Numbered from the stretch's first letter, positions 17,446-25,985 are shown. The stretch: DNA of 45,203 bases from Planctomycetota bacterium (GCA_016872715.1 VGZD01000016.1:1-45203); one strand, 5' to 3'. Made by a program: numbers and translations. Notes: generated by a model not told the origin, from the sequence alone.

Positions 17446-19710
17446 ATGCAGGGGATGGAGAGCGGGGCGGCGGGGCGCGCGGCGACGGTGGGAGCGCTGG
17501 CGGCGGTGCTCGCGGTGGTGGTGGCGGCGTTCGCGGGCGCGCTCGGGGGCGGGCTCGTGTACGACGACTTGTTGCTCGTGGCGCGCAATCCGGCGCTGGG
17601 CGGGGTGGAGCAGTTGCTGGAGACGCTCGGGCGTCCGCACTGGGACTTCGTCGAGCCGGATCAGGCGCTGCGCGTCGGCTACTGGCGTCCGCTGGCGCTG
17701 GTCGCGCTGTACGTCGGGCGCGCGCTCGGCGGCGGCGCGCCGTGGGGCTTTCACCTGCTCTCGCTGGCGCTGCATCTGGGCTCGGTCGCGCTGGTGTTCG
17801 CGCTCGTGCGAACGGCGTTCGCACAACGGAGCCTGTTCGTGCCGAGCGCGACGGCGCTGCTGTTCGGCCTGCATCCAGTTCACGTGGAGTCCGTCGCGTG
17901 GATCTCCGCGATCAACGACCCGCTCGCGGGCTTCTTCCTGCTCGCCTCGCTGTTGTTCTTCGCGCGCTGGCGCCGCGCGGGGAGTGCGGGCCTGGCGTTC
18001 GCACCGGCGATCACGCTGCTCGCCGCGCTCGCCTCGAAGGAGAGCGCGCTGGCGTGGTTCGCGCTCGCGCCCGCGCTCGACTGGGCGCTGGGCGGCGAGA
18101 ACAAGCCGCGGCTGCGCGCGTACCTGCCCGCGCTCGGGGCGCTCGGCGCCTACTGGTTCGCGCGCACGCTGGTGTTCGAGAGCTCGGCGGCGGGCTTCGA
18201 CCTCGTCACGTCCCACCTGCGCGAAACGGCGCTGCGCGCATTCACGCTGCGAATCGAGCTGCTCGGCGGCGCGCTGGCGCTGCTCGCGTGGCCCTCGCGC
18301 CTCAACCTGTTCCGCGAAGTGCGGCCCGAGATTCCGTGGGATGACGCGCAGTTGTGGATCGCGATCGCCGCGCTCGTCGCGTGGACGATCGCGCTGCGCG
18401 CGGCGTGGAAGCGTGGCGCGCGCGGCGTCGTGCTCGCGCTCGTGCTCGCACTCGGCGGCATCGCCCCCGCCGTGGTGCGCATCGAGTCGATCGGCCGCTT
18501 CCCGCTCTCCGAGCGCTTCCTCTATCTGAGCGCGCTCGGCGTCGCACTGCTCGCCGCGCTCGCGCTCGAACGCCTGCGCCGAACTGCCGCGCTCGCCTGC
18601 TTGGGCGTTCTCGCGACGCTCGCGTGTTGGCGCGACGTGACGCGCGTGCGCGTGTGGCACGACGAGCTCGCGCTGTTCCGCGACGGCGTCGAGCAAAGCC
18701 CGCGCAGCCTGTACGTGCGCTGGGGTCTCGGCCGCGTGCTGCTCGACCGCTTCCGTGCGACCAACGACGCCGCGCTGCTGTTCGAAGCGAACGACCAGTT
18801 CTGCGCTGCCCAAGACCTCTCGACCGAGACGCCGCCCGACCCGCGCGTGCTCGTCACGGCCTTCGACGAGATCCAGTCCAGCCTCGGCGTCGGCTGGTAC
18901 CACCTCCTGTGCGCGCTGCACGTGCCGCAGGAGTGCACGCCGGGCGAGGCCGAGCTGGTGTTCCGCAACCTCGCGGACAAGCTCGCCGACGGAGCGCCGG
19001 GGAGTGCGGAGGCGCGCTGCGGGCTCGGTGTCGCGCTCAAGCACCTAGGCCGACTCGACGAAGCCGAGGCCGAGCTCGCGCGCGCCACGAAGTGCAATCC
19101 GCGCCACCACGCCGCGTGGTTCAACCTCGGACGCCTGCAGCTCGAGCGCGCCCTGTGGCGCGACGCGATCGCGAGCCTCGATCGCGCGGTGGAGCTCGCA
19201 CCCGACGACGTGGAGAGCTGGCTCTCGCTCGGCATGGCCGCGATCGAGCTCGACCTCGGAGACCGCGCGCGCGCCGCGCTCGGGCGCTCGCGCGCACTCG
19301 CGCCGGAGGGCGCCGCGCCGCTGCTGCAACTGGGCGTGATGGCCGCGCGCGAGCGGCGCTACGAAGTCGCGCTGGACTTCTTCGAGCAGGTGCTGCGCAT
19401 CGAGGGCTCGAACGGCCCCGCGCACCTGTTCCGCGGCAAGGCGCTGTTCGCGCTCGGTCGCACCGGCGAAGCGCTGCGCGCATTCTCCGATGCCGCGCGC
19501 TGGCTGCAGGAGCCTTCGAGCGACCCGCTGCGCGAGCAACACCTCGTCGAGGCGTTCTACAACGCGGGCGTGCTGAGGCTGCAGTTCGCACCGGCCGAGG
19601 CGCTCGGCGTGTTCGAAGAAGCGCTGCGGCGCGATCCCACCGGTCGTTGGACCCCGGGCCTGAGCGAGCTGGTCGAGAAGCTCAGGCAGGATCTCGAGCG
19701 GACGAAGTGA
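17446..19710 (+). CDS. TMTC-like GT-C glycosyltransferase with TPR repeats (intact)
   Basis: This 754-residue membrane protein is the intact relative of the broken gene at 1440-3834. The N-terminal half has about ten to twelve membrane helices. The first outer loop carries the acidic pair in VYDDLLLVARN, a GT-C hallmark, then RVGYWRPLALVALY, and the shared block GLHPVHVESVAWISAINDPL. FPLSERFLYLSALG lies before the last helices. The C-terminal ~300 residues are TPR-like repeats (EARCGLGVALKHLGRLDEAE, HAAWFNLGRLQLERALWRDA). In eukaryotic TMTC proteins the TPRs lie in the ER lumen and bind the protein acceptor, so here they would be periplasmic. A GtrB/DPM1-type donor synthase is encoded at 8012-8965. 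Transfer of mannose or another sugar to exported proteins is inference; a GT-C protein of another specificity is possible. Confidence 0.82.
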   Translation: MQGMESGAAGRAATVGALAAVLAVVVAAFAGALGGGLVYDDLLLVARNPALGGVEQLLETLGRPHWDFVEPDQALRVGYWRPLALVALYVGRALGGGAPWGFHLLSLALHLGSVALVFALVRTAFAQRSLFVPSATALLFGLHPVHVESVAWISAINDPLAGFFLLASLLFFARWRRAGSAGLAFAPAITLLAALASKESALAWFALAPALDWALGGENKPRLRAYLPALGALGAYWFARTLVFESSAAGFDLVTSHLRETALRAFTLRIELLGGALALLAWPSRLNLFREVRPEIPWDDAQLWIAIAALVAWTIALRAAWKRGARGVVLALVLALGGIAPAVVRIESIGRFPLSERFLYLSALGVALLAALALERLRRTAALACLGVLATLACWRDVTRVRVWHDELALFRDGVEQSPRSLYVRWGLGRVLLDRFRATNDAALLFEANDQFCAAQDLSTETPPDPRVLVTAFDEIQSSLGVGWYHLLCALHVPQECTPGEAELVFRNLADKLADGAPGSAEARCGLGVALKHLGRLDEAEAELARATKCNPRHHAAWFNLGRLQLERALWRDAIASLDRAVELAPDDVESWLSLGMAAIELDLGDRARAALGRSRALAPEGAAPLLQLGVMAARERRYEVALDFFEQVLRIEGSNGPAHLFRGKALFALGRTGEALRAFSDAARWLQEPSSDPLREQHLVEAFYNAGVLRLQFAPAEALGVFEEALRRDPTGRWTPGLSELVEKLRQDLERTK

Positions 19711-19730
19711 GCGCGCTCGCGCTCGATGCG

Positions 19731-20588
19731 CTAGTGACCGAGCGTGTGCAGCGCGATCTCGTCGGTCTTGAAGACCGGACCTTCGACGCAGCACTTCACG
19801 TTCGGCCACGCGCCGCGCGGACCTTCTCTCCGCGTCGGGATCGGGCAGGCGTTGCAGATGCCCACGCCGCAGCCCATCAGCGTCTCGAGCGAGAGCCAGC
19901 AGTCGAGCCCGCGCGCGTCGCACCAGCTCGCGACCGCCTCGAGCATGCGCTCGGGGCCGCAGGCGAGCACGCGCAAGCGCTCGGGCAGAGTGCCTGAGCG
20001 CTGCAGGGTCTCGAGCAGCGCCAGCACGTTGCCCTTGTGGCCGTGGCTCCCGTCGATGGTCGCGGTGTGCACGCGCACGCCGAGGCGCTCGAAGGCCGCG
20101 ACGTCGTACAGCAGCCCAGAGCGCGCGGCGCCGAACAAGAAGTGCAACTCGGAGAGTGCTGCGGGACGCGCGCCGTCCATGCCGCGGAGCGCTTGCTCGA
20201 TCGCCATGTAGAACGGCGCGGAGCCGACGCCGCCGGCGAGCATCACCCACGGGGCGCCGCCACCGGAGAGCGTCGGCCAACCGTTGCCGAGCGGACCGAT
20301 GGTGCGCAGGTGGGTGCCCGGGACGCTGTGCGCGAGCGCGCTCGTCCCCTTGCCCATCACCTTGATCAGGAACTCGAGCTCATGGCCGTGCTGGCGGTAG
20401 ATCGAGAAGGGCCGCGGGATCGCCGGGGAGAGCGCGTCCTCGCGCCGCAGCATGAAGAAGCGGCTCGCGCGCACGGGCGGAAGCTCGCGCTCGGGCCGAA
20501 TGCGCAGCAGCACACCGTCGTCGCCGCAGGGCGTCACCGAGACCACGGCGGAGCGGAACGAGCGTGCGTCGGGCGGGGGCGCGGGCAT
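19731..20588 (-). CDS. pyrK: Dihydroorotate dehydrogenase electron-transfer subunit PyrK
   Basis: PyrK passes electrons from the class 1B dihydroorotate dehydrogenase PyrD to NAD+ during pyrimidine synthesis. The 285-residue protein has an FAD-binding part with PRPFSIYR (flavin site), an NAD-binding part with LAGGVGSAPFYMA and LACGPERML, and a C-terminal [2Fe-2S] site C-x4-C-x2-C (CGVGICNAC) plus a later Cys in KCCVEGPVF. The start is ATG at 20588, with TATCCT ten bases upstream; the frame stays open far upstream but there it lies opposite argS. No pyrD is in the window. Divergent from argS across 81 bases. Confidence 0.9.
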   Translation of the reverse strand: MPAPPPDARSFRSAVVSVTPCGDDGVLLRIRPERELPPVRASRFFMLRREDALSPAIPRPFSIYRQHGHELEFLIKVMGKGTSALAHSVPGTHLRTIGPLGNGWPTLSGGGAPWVMLAGGVGSAPFYMAIEQALRGMDGARPAALSELHFLFGAARSGLLYDVAAFERLGVRVHTATIDGSHGHKGNVLALLETLQRSGTLPERLRVLACGPERMLEAVASWCDARGLDCWLSLETLMGCGVGICNACPIPTRREGPRGAWPNVKCCVEGPVFKTDEIALHTLGH

Positions 20589-20598
20589 GGCGCGCGAG

Positions 20599-20604
20599 AG
20601 GATA
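20599..20604 (-). promoter_or_regulatory. Candidate -10 box TATCCT for pyrK
   Basis: TATCCT in the context CGCTATCCTC lies ten bases before the pyrK ATG. Confidence 0.45.
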
Positions 20605-20651
20605 GCGCCCCGGCCGTTGGAATGGCGTAGGCGCGGGCGCGCGGCCAGTCC

Positions 20652-20657
20652 TATCCT
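20652..20657 (+). promoter_or_regulatory. Candidate -10 box TATCCT for argS
   Basis: TATCCT lies 12 bases before the argS ATG; with the pyrK box it makes a compact divergent promoter pair. Confidence 0.45.
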
Positions 20658-20669
20658 CTGCGCGCTCCC

Positions 20670-22394
20670 ATGCAGATCTTCAGCGAACCGATCCTCTCCG
20701 CGCTCGCCCGCCTGACGGGACAGCCGCTGGCCCAACTCAAGCTCGAGCGCCCCCGCGACCCCAAGCTCGGCGACCTCGCCTTCCCCTGCTTCCTCGTCGC
20801 CAAGGAGCGCAAGCAAGCGCCGCCGGCCGTCGCCGCCGAGCTCGCGGCAGCCCTCGCGGGCCAACTCGATGGGATCAGCGCGAGCGCCGCGGGCCCCTAC
20901 CTCAACTTCCGCATCGACCGTCCGCTGCTCGCGCGCGAGATCTGCGCGGAAGTCGCGATCGCGGGCGAGCGCTTCGGCGCATCCGACGAAGGCGCGGGCA
21001 AGACCGTGCTGATCGACTTCAGCTCGCCGAACATCGCCAAGCCGATGCACATCGGGCACATCCGCTCGACGATCCTCGGCGCGGCGCTCGTGCGCATCTT
21101 CCGGCACCTCGGATACAAGGTCGTCGGCATCAACCACATCGGCGACTGGGGCGCGCAGTTCGGCGGGCTCGTGGTCGCCCTGCGCCGCTGGAAGGGCGAG
21201 GTCGATCTCGAGGGCGATCCGGTGATGGGCCTGCTCGACCTCTACCAGCGCAGCAAGGCGGCGCTGAAGGACGACGCGCAGTTTCAGGCCGAGGCCGTCG
21301 CGGCCTATCAAGAACTCGAGAGCGGCCGCGAGGGCGAGGTGCGCGAGCTGTGGCGCTGGGTCACGGAAGTCTCGATGCGCGGCTTCCTCGCGACCTACGC
21401 GCGTTTGGGCGTGTCGCACGAGCTCGTGCGCGGCGAGAGCTGGTACGAGCCGCTGCTCGCACCGACCCTCGAGCGCGTCAAGGCCGCGGGAGTGACGGAG
21501 ATCTCGCAGGGCGCGCTGGTCGTGCAGCTCGGCGAGCTCGACAAGTCGCTCAAGGAAACACCCTGCCTGCTGCAGCAGACCAACGGCACGACGCTGTACG
21601 CGACGCGCGACCTCGCCGCGCTGTTCTCACGCTTCGAGGAGTTCGGCTTCGAGCGCTGCCTGTACGTCGTCGGTGGCGAGCAGAAGCTGCACTTCCGCCA
21701 GCTCAAGGGCGTGCTCAAGCGCATGCGCCAGCCTTGGGAGCCGCGCGTCGAGCACATCGACTTCGGCCTGCTGCTCGGTCCGGGCCGCAAGAAGATCGCC
21801 AGTCGCAAGCGCGGCGAGGTGCTGGTGCTCGACGATCTGCTCGACGAGGTCACCGAGGCCGCGGAGAAGGTGATCGAAGCGAAGAACCCCGCGCTCGCCA
21901 AGCGCGCGCAGGTGGCGAGAGACGTCGCGCTCGGCGCGCTGATCTACAACGACCTCAAGCGCGAGCGCATCAAGGACGTGATCTTCGACGAGCACGAGAT
22001 CCTCTCGTTCGAGGGCGACACGGGCCCGTACCTGCAATTCACCCACGCGCGCCTCGCCTCGATCCTGCGCAAGGCGCACGCCAACGAGGACGCGGCCCTG
22101 CGTTCCAAGCCCGATTGGTCGGCGCTCGAGAATGCGGGCGAGATCCTCGTCACGATCGGCCGCTTTGGCGACGTGGTGCGCTCCGCCGCCGCCCGCGCCG
22201 AACCGAGCGAGCTCTCCGGCTACCTGCTCGGCCTCGCGCGCGACGTATCGACCTGGGTGTCCTCGTCGGACAACCGCGTGCTGGGCACCGCCGGCCCCGA
22301 GGGCGCCGCGCGCGTGGCCCTGGTTCGCTGCGCCAAGTCCGCTCTGGGCAACGGTTTGCGGCTGATCGGCATCCCGACGCCCGAGGAGATGTAG
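20670..22394 (+). CDS. argS: Arginyl-tRNA synthetase
   Basis: This class I synthetase charges tRNA-Arg. The 574 residues match the usual length. The N-terminal domain has DPKLGDLAFPCF, the catalytic HIGH motif is in SSPNIAKPMHIGHIRST, INHIGDWGAQFG follows, and FEGDTGPYLQFTHARLASIL opens the anticodon-binding region, which ends in LIGIPTPEEM. The KMSKS-like loop reads KKIASRKRG, a weak match to the standard motif, as is common in ArgRS enzymes. The start is supported by the domain beginning (MQIFSEPILSAL) and by the TATCCT box. Confidence 0.97.
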   Translation: MQIFSEPILSALARLTGQPLAQLKLERPRDPKLGDLAFPCFLVAKERKQAPPAVAAELAAALAGQLDGISASAAGPYLNFRIDRPLLAREICAEVAIAGERFGASDEGAGKTVLIDFSSPNIAKPMHIGHIRSTILGAALVRIFRHLGYKVVGINHIGDWGAQFGGLVVALRRWKGEVDLEGDPVMGLLDLYQRSKAALKDDAQFQAEAVAAYQELESGREGEVRELWRWVTEVSMRGFLATYARLGVSHELVRGESWYEPLLAPTLERVKAAGVTEISQGALVVQLGELDKSLKETPCLLQQTNGTTLYATRDLAALFSRFEEFGFERCLYVVGGEQKLHFRQLKGVLKRMRQPWEPRVEHIDFGLLLGPGRKKIASRKRGEVLVLDDLLDEVTEAAEKVIEAKNPALAKRAQVARDVALGALIYNDLKRERIKDVIFDEHEILSFEGDTGPYLQFTHARLASILRKAHANEDAALRSKPDWSALENAGEILVTIGRFGDVVRSAAARAEPSELSGYLLGLARDVSTWVSSSDNRVLGTAGPEGAARVALVRCAKSALGNGLRLIGIPTPEEM

Positions 22395-22505
22395 CGGGCT
22401 GGCGCCGCGATTCCGCGCCCCCGGTTCGAGCATTCGGCCGCCGCGCAAGTCAGACTCCCCCGCGACTCTCTGCTCCACCACTCGGCAACCCCGACGGTCC
22501 CCCCC

Positions 22506-23015
22506 GTGATCGAACGCTTCATCCGCGACGTCCCCGACTTCCCCAAGCCGGGCATCCTGTTCAAGGACATCACCCCGCTGCTGCAGGACGGTCCGGCGTT
22601 CGCGCAGTGCATCGAGCAACTGCTCGCGGCCGTCCCGCCGTCGTCCTACGACTTGATCTGCGGCATCGAGTCGCGCGGCTTCTTGTTCGGGGCCCCGCTG
22701 GCCCTGCGCGCGGGCAAGGGCTTCGCGCCGATCCGCAAGCCCGGCAAGCTGCCCTACAAGTCCGTCAGCCAGAGCTACGACCTCGAGTACGGCACCGACC
22801 GCATCGAGATCCACGTCGACGCCGTGGCCAAGGGCCAGCGCGTGTTGATCGTGGACGATGTGCTCGCCACCGGCGGCACGATGCATGCGGCGGTCAAGCT
22901 CGTCCGGCAGGTCGGCGGCACCGTCGTCGGAACATGTTTCTTGATGGAGCTCTCGTTCCTCAACGGACGCCAGCGACTGTCGGACGTTGCGATTCACTCG
23001 CTGGTGAAGTACTAG
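22506..23015 (+). CDS. apt: Adenine phosphoribosyltransferase
   Basis: Apt salvages adenine by joining it to PRPP to give AMP. The 169-residue protein shows the family start (IRDVPDFPKPGILFKDITPL), GIESRGFLFG, APIRKPGKLPYK, and the PRPP-binding loop VLIVDDVLATGGTM. The start is GTG at 22506. The upstream 111 bases hold no clear TAnnnT box. The sigma-factor gene begins nine bases after its TAG, so the two are likely co-transcribed. Confidence 0.96.
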   Translation: MIERFIRDVPDFPKPGILFKDITPLLQDGPAFAQCIEQLLAAVPPSSYDLICGIESRGFLFGAPLALRAGKGFAPIRKPGKLPYKSVSQSYDLEYGTDRIEIHVDAVAKGQRVLIVDDVLATGGTMHAAVKLVRQVGGTVVGTCFLMELSFLNGRQRLSDVAIHSLVKY

Positions 23016-23024
23016 AGACAGTCG

Positions 23025-24581
23025 ATGGCCCAGAAGAAGAGCCCTCCGGCCTCCGCCAAGGCCCCCGCGCGCGGCTCCAAGCCGATCGTGGCGCCGTCCA
23101 CGGGCCCCAAGGCCCCTGCGCGGCCCGCCCCGAAGGCGGTCCGACCCGCGCCGCCCGCTCGGGCCGTGCCCGCGAGCGCGCCTTCGTCGAAGCTCCCTGC
23201 CCCGCGCGCCAAGGTCGTGCCGCAATCGGCTTCCGCCGCGGATCCGCGCAAGTCCCGGGGCAAGCCCCTCAAGTCCGACGCCAGACCGCCGAAAACAGCC
23301 GACATGAGCAGCGTGGCGCCCGCGAAGAAGGACCGATCGACCCCCCAATCGTCCGCCGCGGGCAAGAGCAACACCAAGGGTGCTGCCCCATCCAAGCCGA
23401 GCAAGGGCTCGAGCGCGGCCAAGCCCCCGGCCGCGGCCAAGAGCTCCGACCGTCGCACGCAGCCGAGCGCGAAAGCCAGCGGCGGGAAAGCGAGTGGAGC
23501 CAAGGCGACGACGCCCAAGGCGGCCGCCAAGGCGACGACGTCCGCCAAGGCGAAGGACGAGAAGCGCAAGTCGGCCCGCGGCCGCGAGGCCACGGTGCTC
23601 GAAGCGACCGCGGCGCCCGAGGGCGAGGAGGTCGTCGAGACCGAGGAAGAGCTGAGCGAGGCGGACGCCAAGGAAGCGGAGGAGCTCGACCCCGTCCTCA
23701 AGCTCAAGATCCCCGAGATCGAGGAGCCCAAGACGGCCCGCGTCTCGATCAAGCCCAAGAATCCCAACCGCCCGACCCTCGACGAGTTGCGGCAGATGCC
23801 CACCGAGGACATCTGGGGCTACTACCGCCGCGCCGCGACCGCCAAGCCGCGCGACGAGAAGTACATCGAGGAGATGCGCAACGTGCTGATGGAGCTGCAC
23901 CTGCCGCTCGTCAAGCACATCGCCGAGCGACTGCTCCAGACGCTGCCCAAGTCGATCGAACTCGGCGACCTCGAGAGCGCCGGAGCCTTCGGCCTGATGG
24001 ACTCGATCCGCGGCTTCGACCCCGACCGCGGCATCAAGTTCAAGACCTACTGCACGACGCGCATCCGCGGCTCGATCCTCGACATGCTGCGCTCACAGGA
24101 CTGGGTCCCGCGCCTCGTGCGCCTCAAGGCGAGCCGCATCGAGAAGACCCTGCAGCGCCTCCAAGGCGAGCACGGTCGCGAGCCGACCCACGCCGAGCTC
24201 GCCGCCGCGCTCGACATGGACCACACGGCGCTCTCCGTCGAGCTCAGCCAATCGCGGGCCAAGACGATGTTCTCGCTCTCCGAGCGCTGGGACGACCGCG
24301 ATGACGACAGCGGCGGCGAGAAGATCGAGATCGTCGAGGACCAGAAGTCCGTCGATCCCGTGTTCGAGCTCAACCGCCGCGACCTGATGCTGCACATCAC
24401 CAAGTCGCTCTCCCACAAGGAGCGCTTCATCATCGAGCAGTACTACGACGTCGGCCACACGATGCGCGAGATCGGCGAGATGCTCGCGCTCACCGAGTCG
24501 CGCGTGTGCCAGATCCACTCGAACGTGATGGCGCGCCTCAAGGACCTGCTGAACTCGGGCTCTTCGGAGCTGGAGGCCTGA
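23025..24581 (+). CDS. FliA/WhiG-type RNA polymerase sigma factor with long disordered N-terminus
   Basis: The last ~270 of 518 residues are a sigma-28-like factor. Region 2 has LPLVKHIAERLLQTLPKSIE, then LESAGAFGLMDSIRGFDPDR and KFKTYCTTRIRGSILDMLRS. Region 3 is around RIEKTLQRLQGEHGREPTHA, and region 4 has the helix-turn-helix HTMREIGEMLALTESRVCQI. The first ~245 residues are unusual: about 200 are Ala/Lys/Pro/Ser-rich and strongly basic, resembling histone H1 tails (KASGGKASGAKATTPKAAAK), followed by an acidic stretch (EGEEVVETEEELSEADAKEA). Housekeeping sigma factors have N-terminal regulatory regions, but FliA-type factors normally do not. The coding frame and start (ATG 23025, nine bases after apt) are clear. 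The target regulon is unknown; motility or development are usual for the family. Confidence 0.9.
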   Translation: MAQKKSPPASAKAPARGSKPIVAPSTGPKAPARPAPKAVRPAPPARAVPASAPSSKLPAPRAKVVPQSASAADPRKSRGKPLKSDARPPKTADMSSVAPAKKDRSTPQSSAAGKSNTKGAAPSKPSKGSSAAKPPAAAKSSDRRTQPSAKASGGKASGAKATTPKAAAKATTSAKAKDEKRKSARGREATVLEATAAPEGEEVVETEEELSEADAKEAEELDPVLKLKIPEIEEPKTARVSIKPKNPNRPTLDELRQMPTEDIWGYYRRAATAKPRDEKYIEEMRNVLMELHLPLVKHIAERLLQTLPKSIELGDLESAGAFGLMDSIRGFDPDRGIKFKTYCTTRIRGSILDMLRSQDWVPRLVRLKASRIEKTLQRLQGEHGREPTHAELAAALDMDHTALSVELSQSRAKTMFSLSERWDDRDDDSGGEKIEIVEDQKSVDPVFELNRRDLMLHITKSLSHKERFIIEQYYDVGHTMREIGEMLALTESRVCQIHSNVMARLKDLLNSGSSELEA

Positions 24582-24583
24582 GC

Positions 24584-24606
24584 GACGCCCGCGGGTGCGG
24601 GGCGTC
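24584..24606 (+). terminator. Hairpin after the sigma-factor gene
   Basis: GACGCCC pairs perfectly with GGGCGTC across a nine-base loop, starting two bases after the TGA. There is no T-run, so it may be a U-less terminator or an mRNA 3' end stabiliser. A second small hairpin, GGCC-GCGA-GGCC, follows. Confidence 0.4.
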
Positions 24607-24649
24607 GGTCGGACCACGGCCGCGAGGCCAAAAACGCCGCGCGCGCGGC

Positions 24650-24655
24650 TAGGAT
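24650..24655 (+). promoter_or_regulatory. Candidate -10 box TAGGAT for birA
   Basis: TAGGAT lies 11 bases before the GTG at 24667 and after the hairpin; it favours that GTG over an earlier one at 24595. Confidence 0.4.
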
Positions 24656-24666
24656 CCGCGCTCGTC

Positions 24667-25440
24667 GTGCAGTTGCGAGTCCACCACCACGAGCGCGTCG
24701 ACTCGACGAGCGAGCGTCTGTTCGCCGCGCTCGCGGCCGGCACGGCTCGGCACGGCGACGTGCACGTGGCGCGCGAACAGACCGCTGGCCGCGGTCGACG
24801 CGGGGCTAGCTGGCACAGCGCGCCCGACGGAGGCCTGTACCTCTCCGTGCTGCTCTTGCCCGGCGCTCCCGCGCTGAATCCCGCGGCGCTGACGATGTCG
24901 GCCGGCCTCGCCGCGTTCGAGACCGCACGCGAGCTCGGAGTCGCGGCCGCGCGCCTGAAGTGGCCCAACGACGTGGTCGTCGAGCGCGTCCACAGTGAGA
25001 GCGCGAAGCTCGCCGGCGTGCTCGTCGAGACGCGCGGGCTCGATCTGGCCGCGCCGCACTACGTCATCGGAATCGGACTCAACGTCGCCCAGCGCGCGTT
25101 CCCGCCCGAGCTGCTCGCGACGCGTTCGGTCGCGAGCGTGGCCCTCGAGGGCGGCGATCCGTCGCTCGCGCGCGCCGAGCGCGACCTGCTCGCGCGACTC
25201 GCCCGCGCGCTCGAGCGCGAAGCCCTCGAATCGCCCGAACTCGGCCCCCGCTTCCTCGCCGCCGCGCAGCTCCATTCCCGCCGCGTGTGCGTCGAGCTCG
25301 GCGAGCGCGAGTTGCGCGGGCGTGTGCAGGCGCTCGAGCTCGCTCGCGGCGTGCTGCTCGAACTCGACGGCTGCGGCGGGCCGCTCCAGTACGAATGGGC
25401 CCCGCTCGAGCACATTCGCCAGTTGCGTCGCAGCGAGTGA
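24667..25440 (+). CDS. birA: Biotin--[acetyl-CoA-carboxylase] ligase, without DNA-binding domain
   Basis: The enzyme makes biotinyl-AMP and attaches biotin to carboxylase carrier proteins. Seen motifs are HERVDSTSERLF at the N-terminus, EQTAGRGRRGASWHSAPDGG (biotin and ATP binding), LKWPNDVVV, KLAGVLVET with the catalytic Lys, and IGIGLNV. The C-terminal SH3-like part ends in GPLQYEWAPLEHI. At 257 residues it is a class I ligase lacking the helix-turn-helix repressor domain. I chose GTG 24667 rather than GTG 24595: the earlier one falls in a hairpin, and the extra residues are low-complexity. Confidence 0.92.
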   Translation: MQLRVHHHERVDSTSERLFAALAAGTARHGDVHVAREQTAGRGRRGASWHSAPDGGLYLSVLLLPGAPALNPAALTMSAGLAAFETARELGVAAARLKWPNDVVVERVHSESAKLAGVLVETRGLDLAAPHYVIGIGLNVAQRAFPPELLATRSVASVALEGGDPSLARAERDLLARLARALEREALESPELGPRFLAAAQLHSRRVCVELGERELRGRVQALELARGVLLELDGCGGPLQYEWAPLEHIRQLRRSE

Positions 25441-25488
25441 GCATCGGCGGCGCATCGTTCGAGCGCGTGCGCGCCATGATCCGCGCGC

Positions 25489-25544
25489 CATGACCTGTTA
25501 GCCGTGACCTGTTGGCCGTGACGTGTTGGCCGTGACGTGTTGGC
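25489..25544. repeat. 14-bp tandem repeat, four units
   Basis: Four consecutive 14-base units with consensus CGTGACSTGTTGGC, the outer one diverged, plus the start of a fifth. Differences are limited to C/G, G/A and first-dinucleotide changes. Confidence 0.9.
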
Positions 25545-25579
25545 CATGACCGCGCCGAGTCACCATGGAGAGTCGCTAC

Positions 25580-25662
25580 GGCGCGGCGAAAGGGCGCGGC
25601 CAAAGGGCGCGGCGAAGGGGCGCGGCGAAAGGGCGCGGAGATACGGCATGGAGATACGGCGG
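25580..25662. repeat. 13-bp tandem repeats, two adjacent families
   Basis: Units of GGGCGCGGCGAAA (25580-25630, four copies, the first lacking one base) pass into GGAGATACGGCAT/GGAGATACGGCGG (25637-25662, two copies). Both families share the 13-base period. Confidence 0.88.
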
Positions 25663-25941
25663 GGAGAACAGACCCGAGCGGCCCACAGCGCGTCTCCCGT
25701 CACGACCATCACTCCCCGGCGGCCCAACGCCCCCTGTCGGGTCTCGCCGCGGCCTGCTGCATTCAGGAGTCTGCAGCGAGCCGGAGCGCAGGCTCGCGCC
25801 GCGCGGCGAACTTGACTCGCCCCGCTCGCACGAACCAAAGCCCGTGTCGTGATGCTCGATCGAAAGCGCGAGTTCTCCCCGCCGCACTCCTCCGTCGCTC
25901 GGCCGCGGCGCTGGTCGCGCCCCGCGCTCGGATTTTTTTCC

Positions 25942-25974
25942 CGCGCGGGCGCCCGGCCCGCTCGGGCCCGCGCG
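25942..25974. other. Strong GC hairpin next to the rph promoter
   Basis: CGCGCGGGC pairs perfectly with GCCCGCGCG (nine base pairs) around a 15-base loop that can pair further (CCG/CGG). It ends five bases before TAGACT. A T7 run precedes it, so it is not a normal terminator on the + strand. Confidence 0.55.
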
Positions 25975-25979
25975 CGAGC

Positions 25980-25985
25980 TAGACT
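25980..25985 (+). promoter_or_regulatory. Candidate -10 box TAGACT for rph
   Basis: TAGACT lies 54 bases before the rph ATG. This leader, unlike most here, has a ribosome binding site (AGGA at 26027-26030). Confidence 0.4.

Noticed and set aside
21627-23918. 763-codon frame on the - strand opposite argS, apt and the sigma gene
   Set aside because: Arg/Gly/Leu-rich shadow of three well-supported genes.
21350-24304. 984-codon + frame across argS, apt and the sigma gene
   Set aside because: It runs through three recognised genes in another frame and is mostly Arg/Ala/Pro.
25489-25662. CRISPR array
   Set aside because: Units are directly adjacent with no spacers, and there are no cas genes.
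25908-25939. Possible intrinsic terminator (GGCGC/GCGCC and T7)
   Set aside because: The stem is only five pairs and the T-run starts 11 bases after it, too far for a standard terminator.
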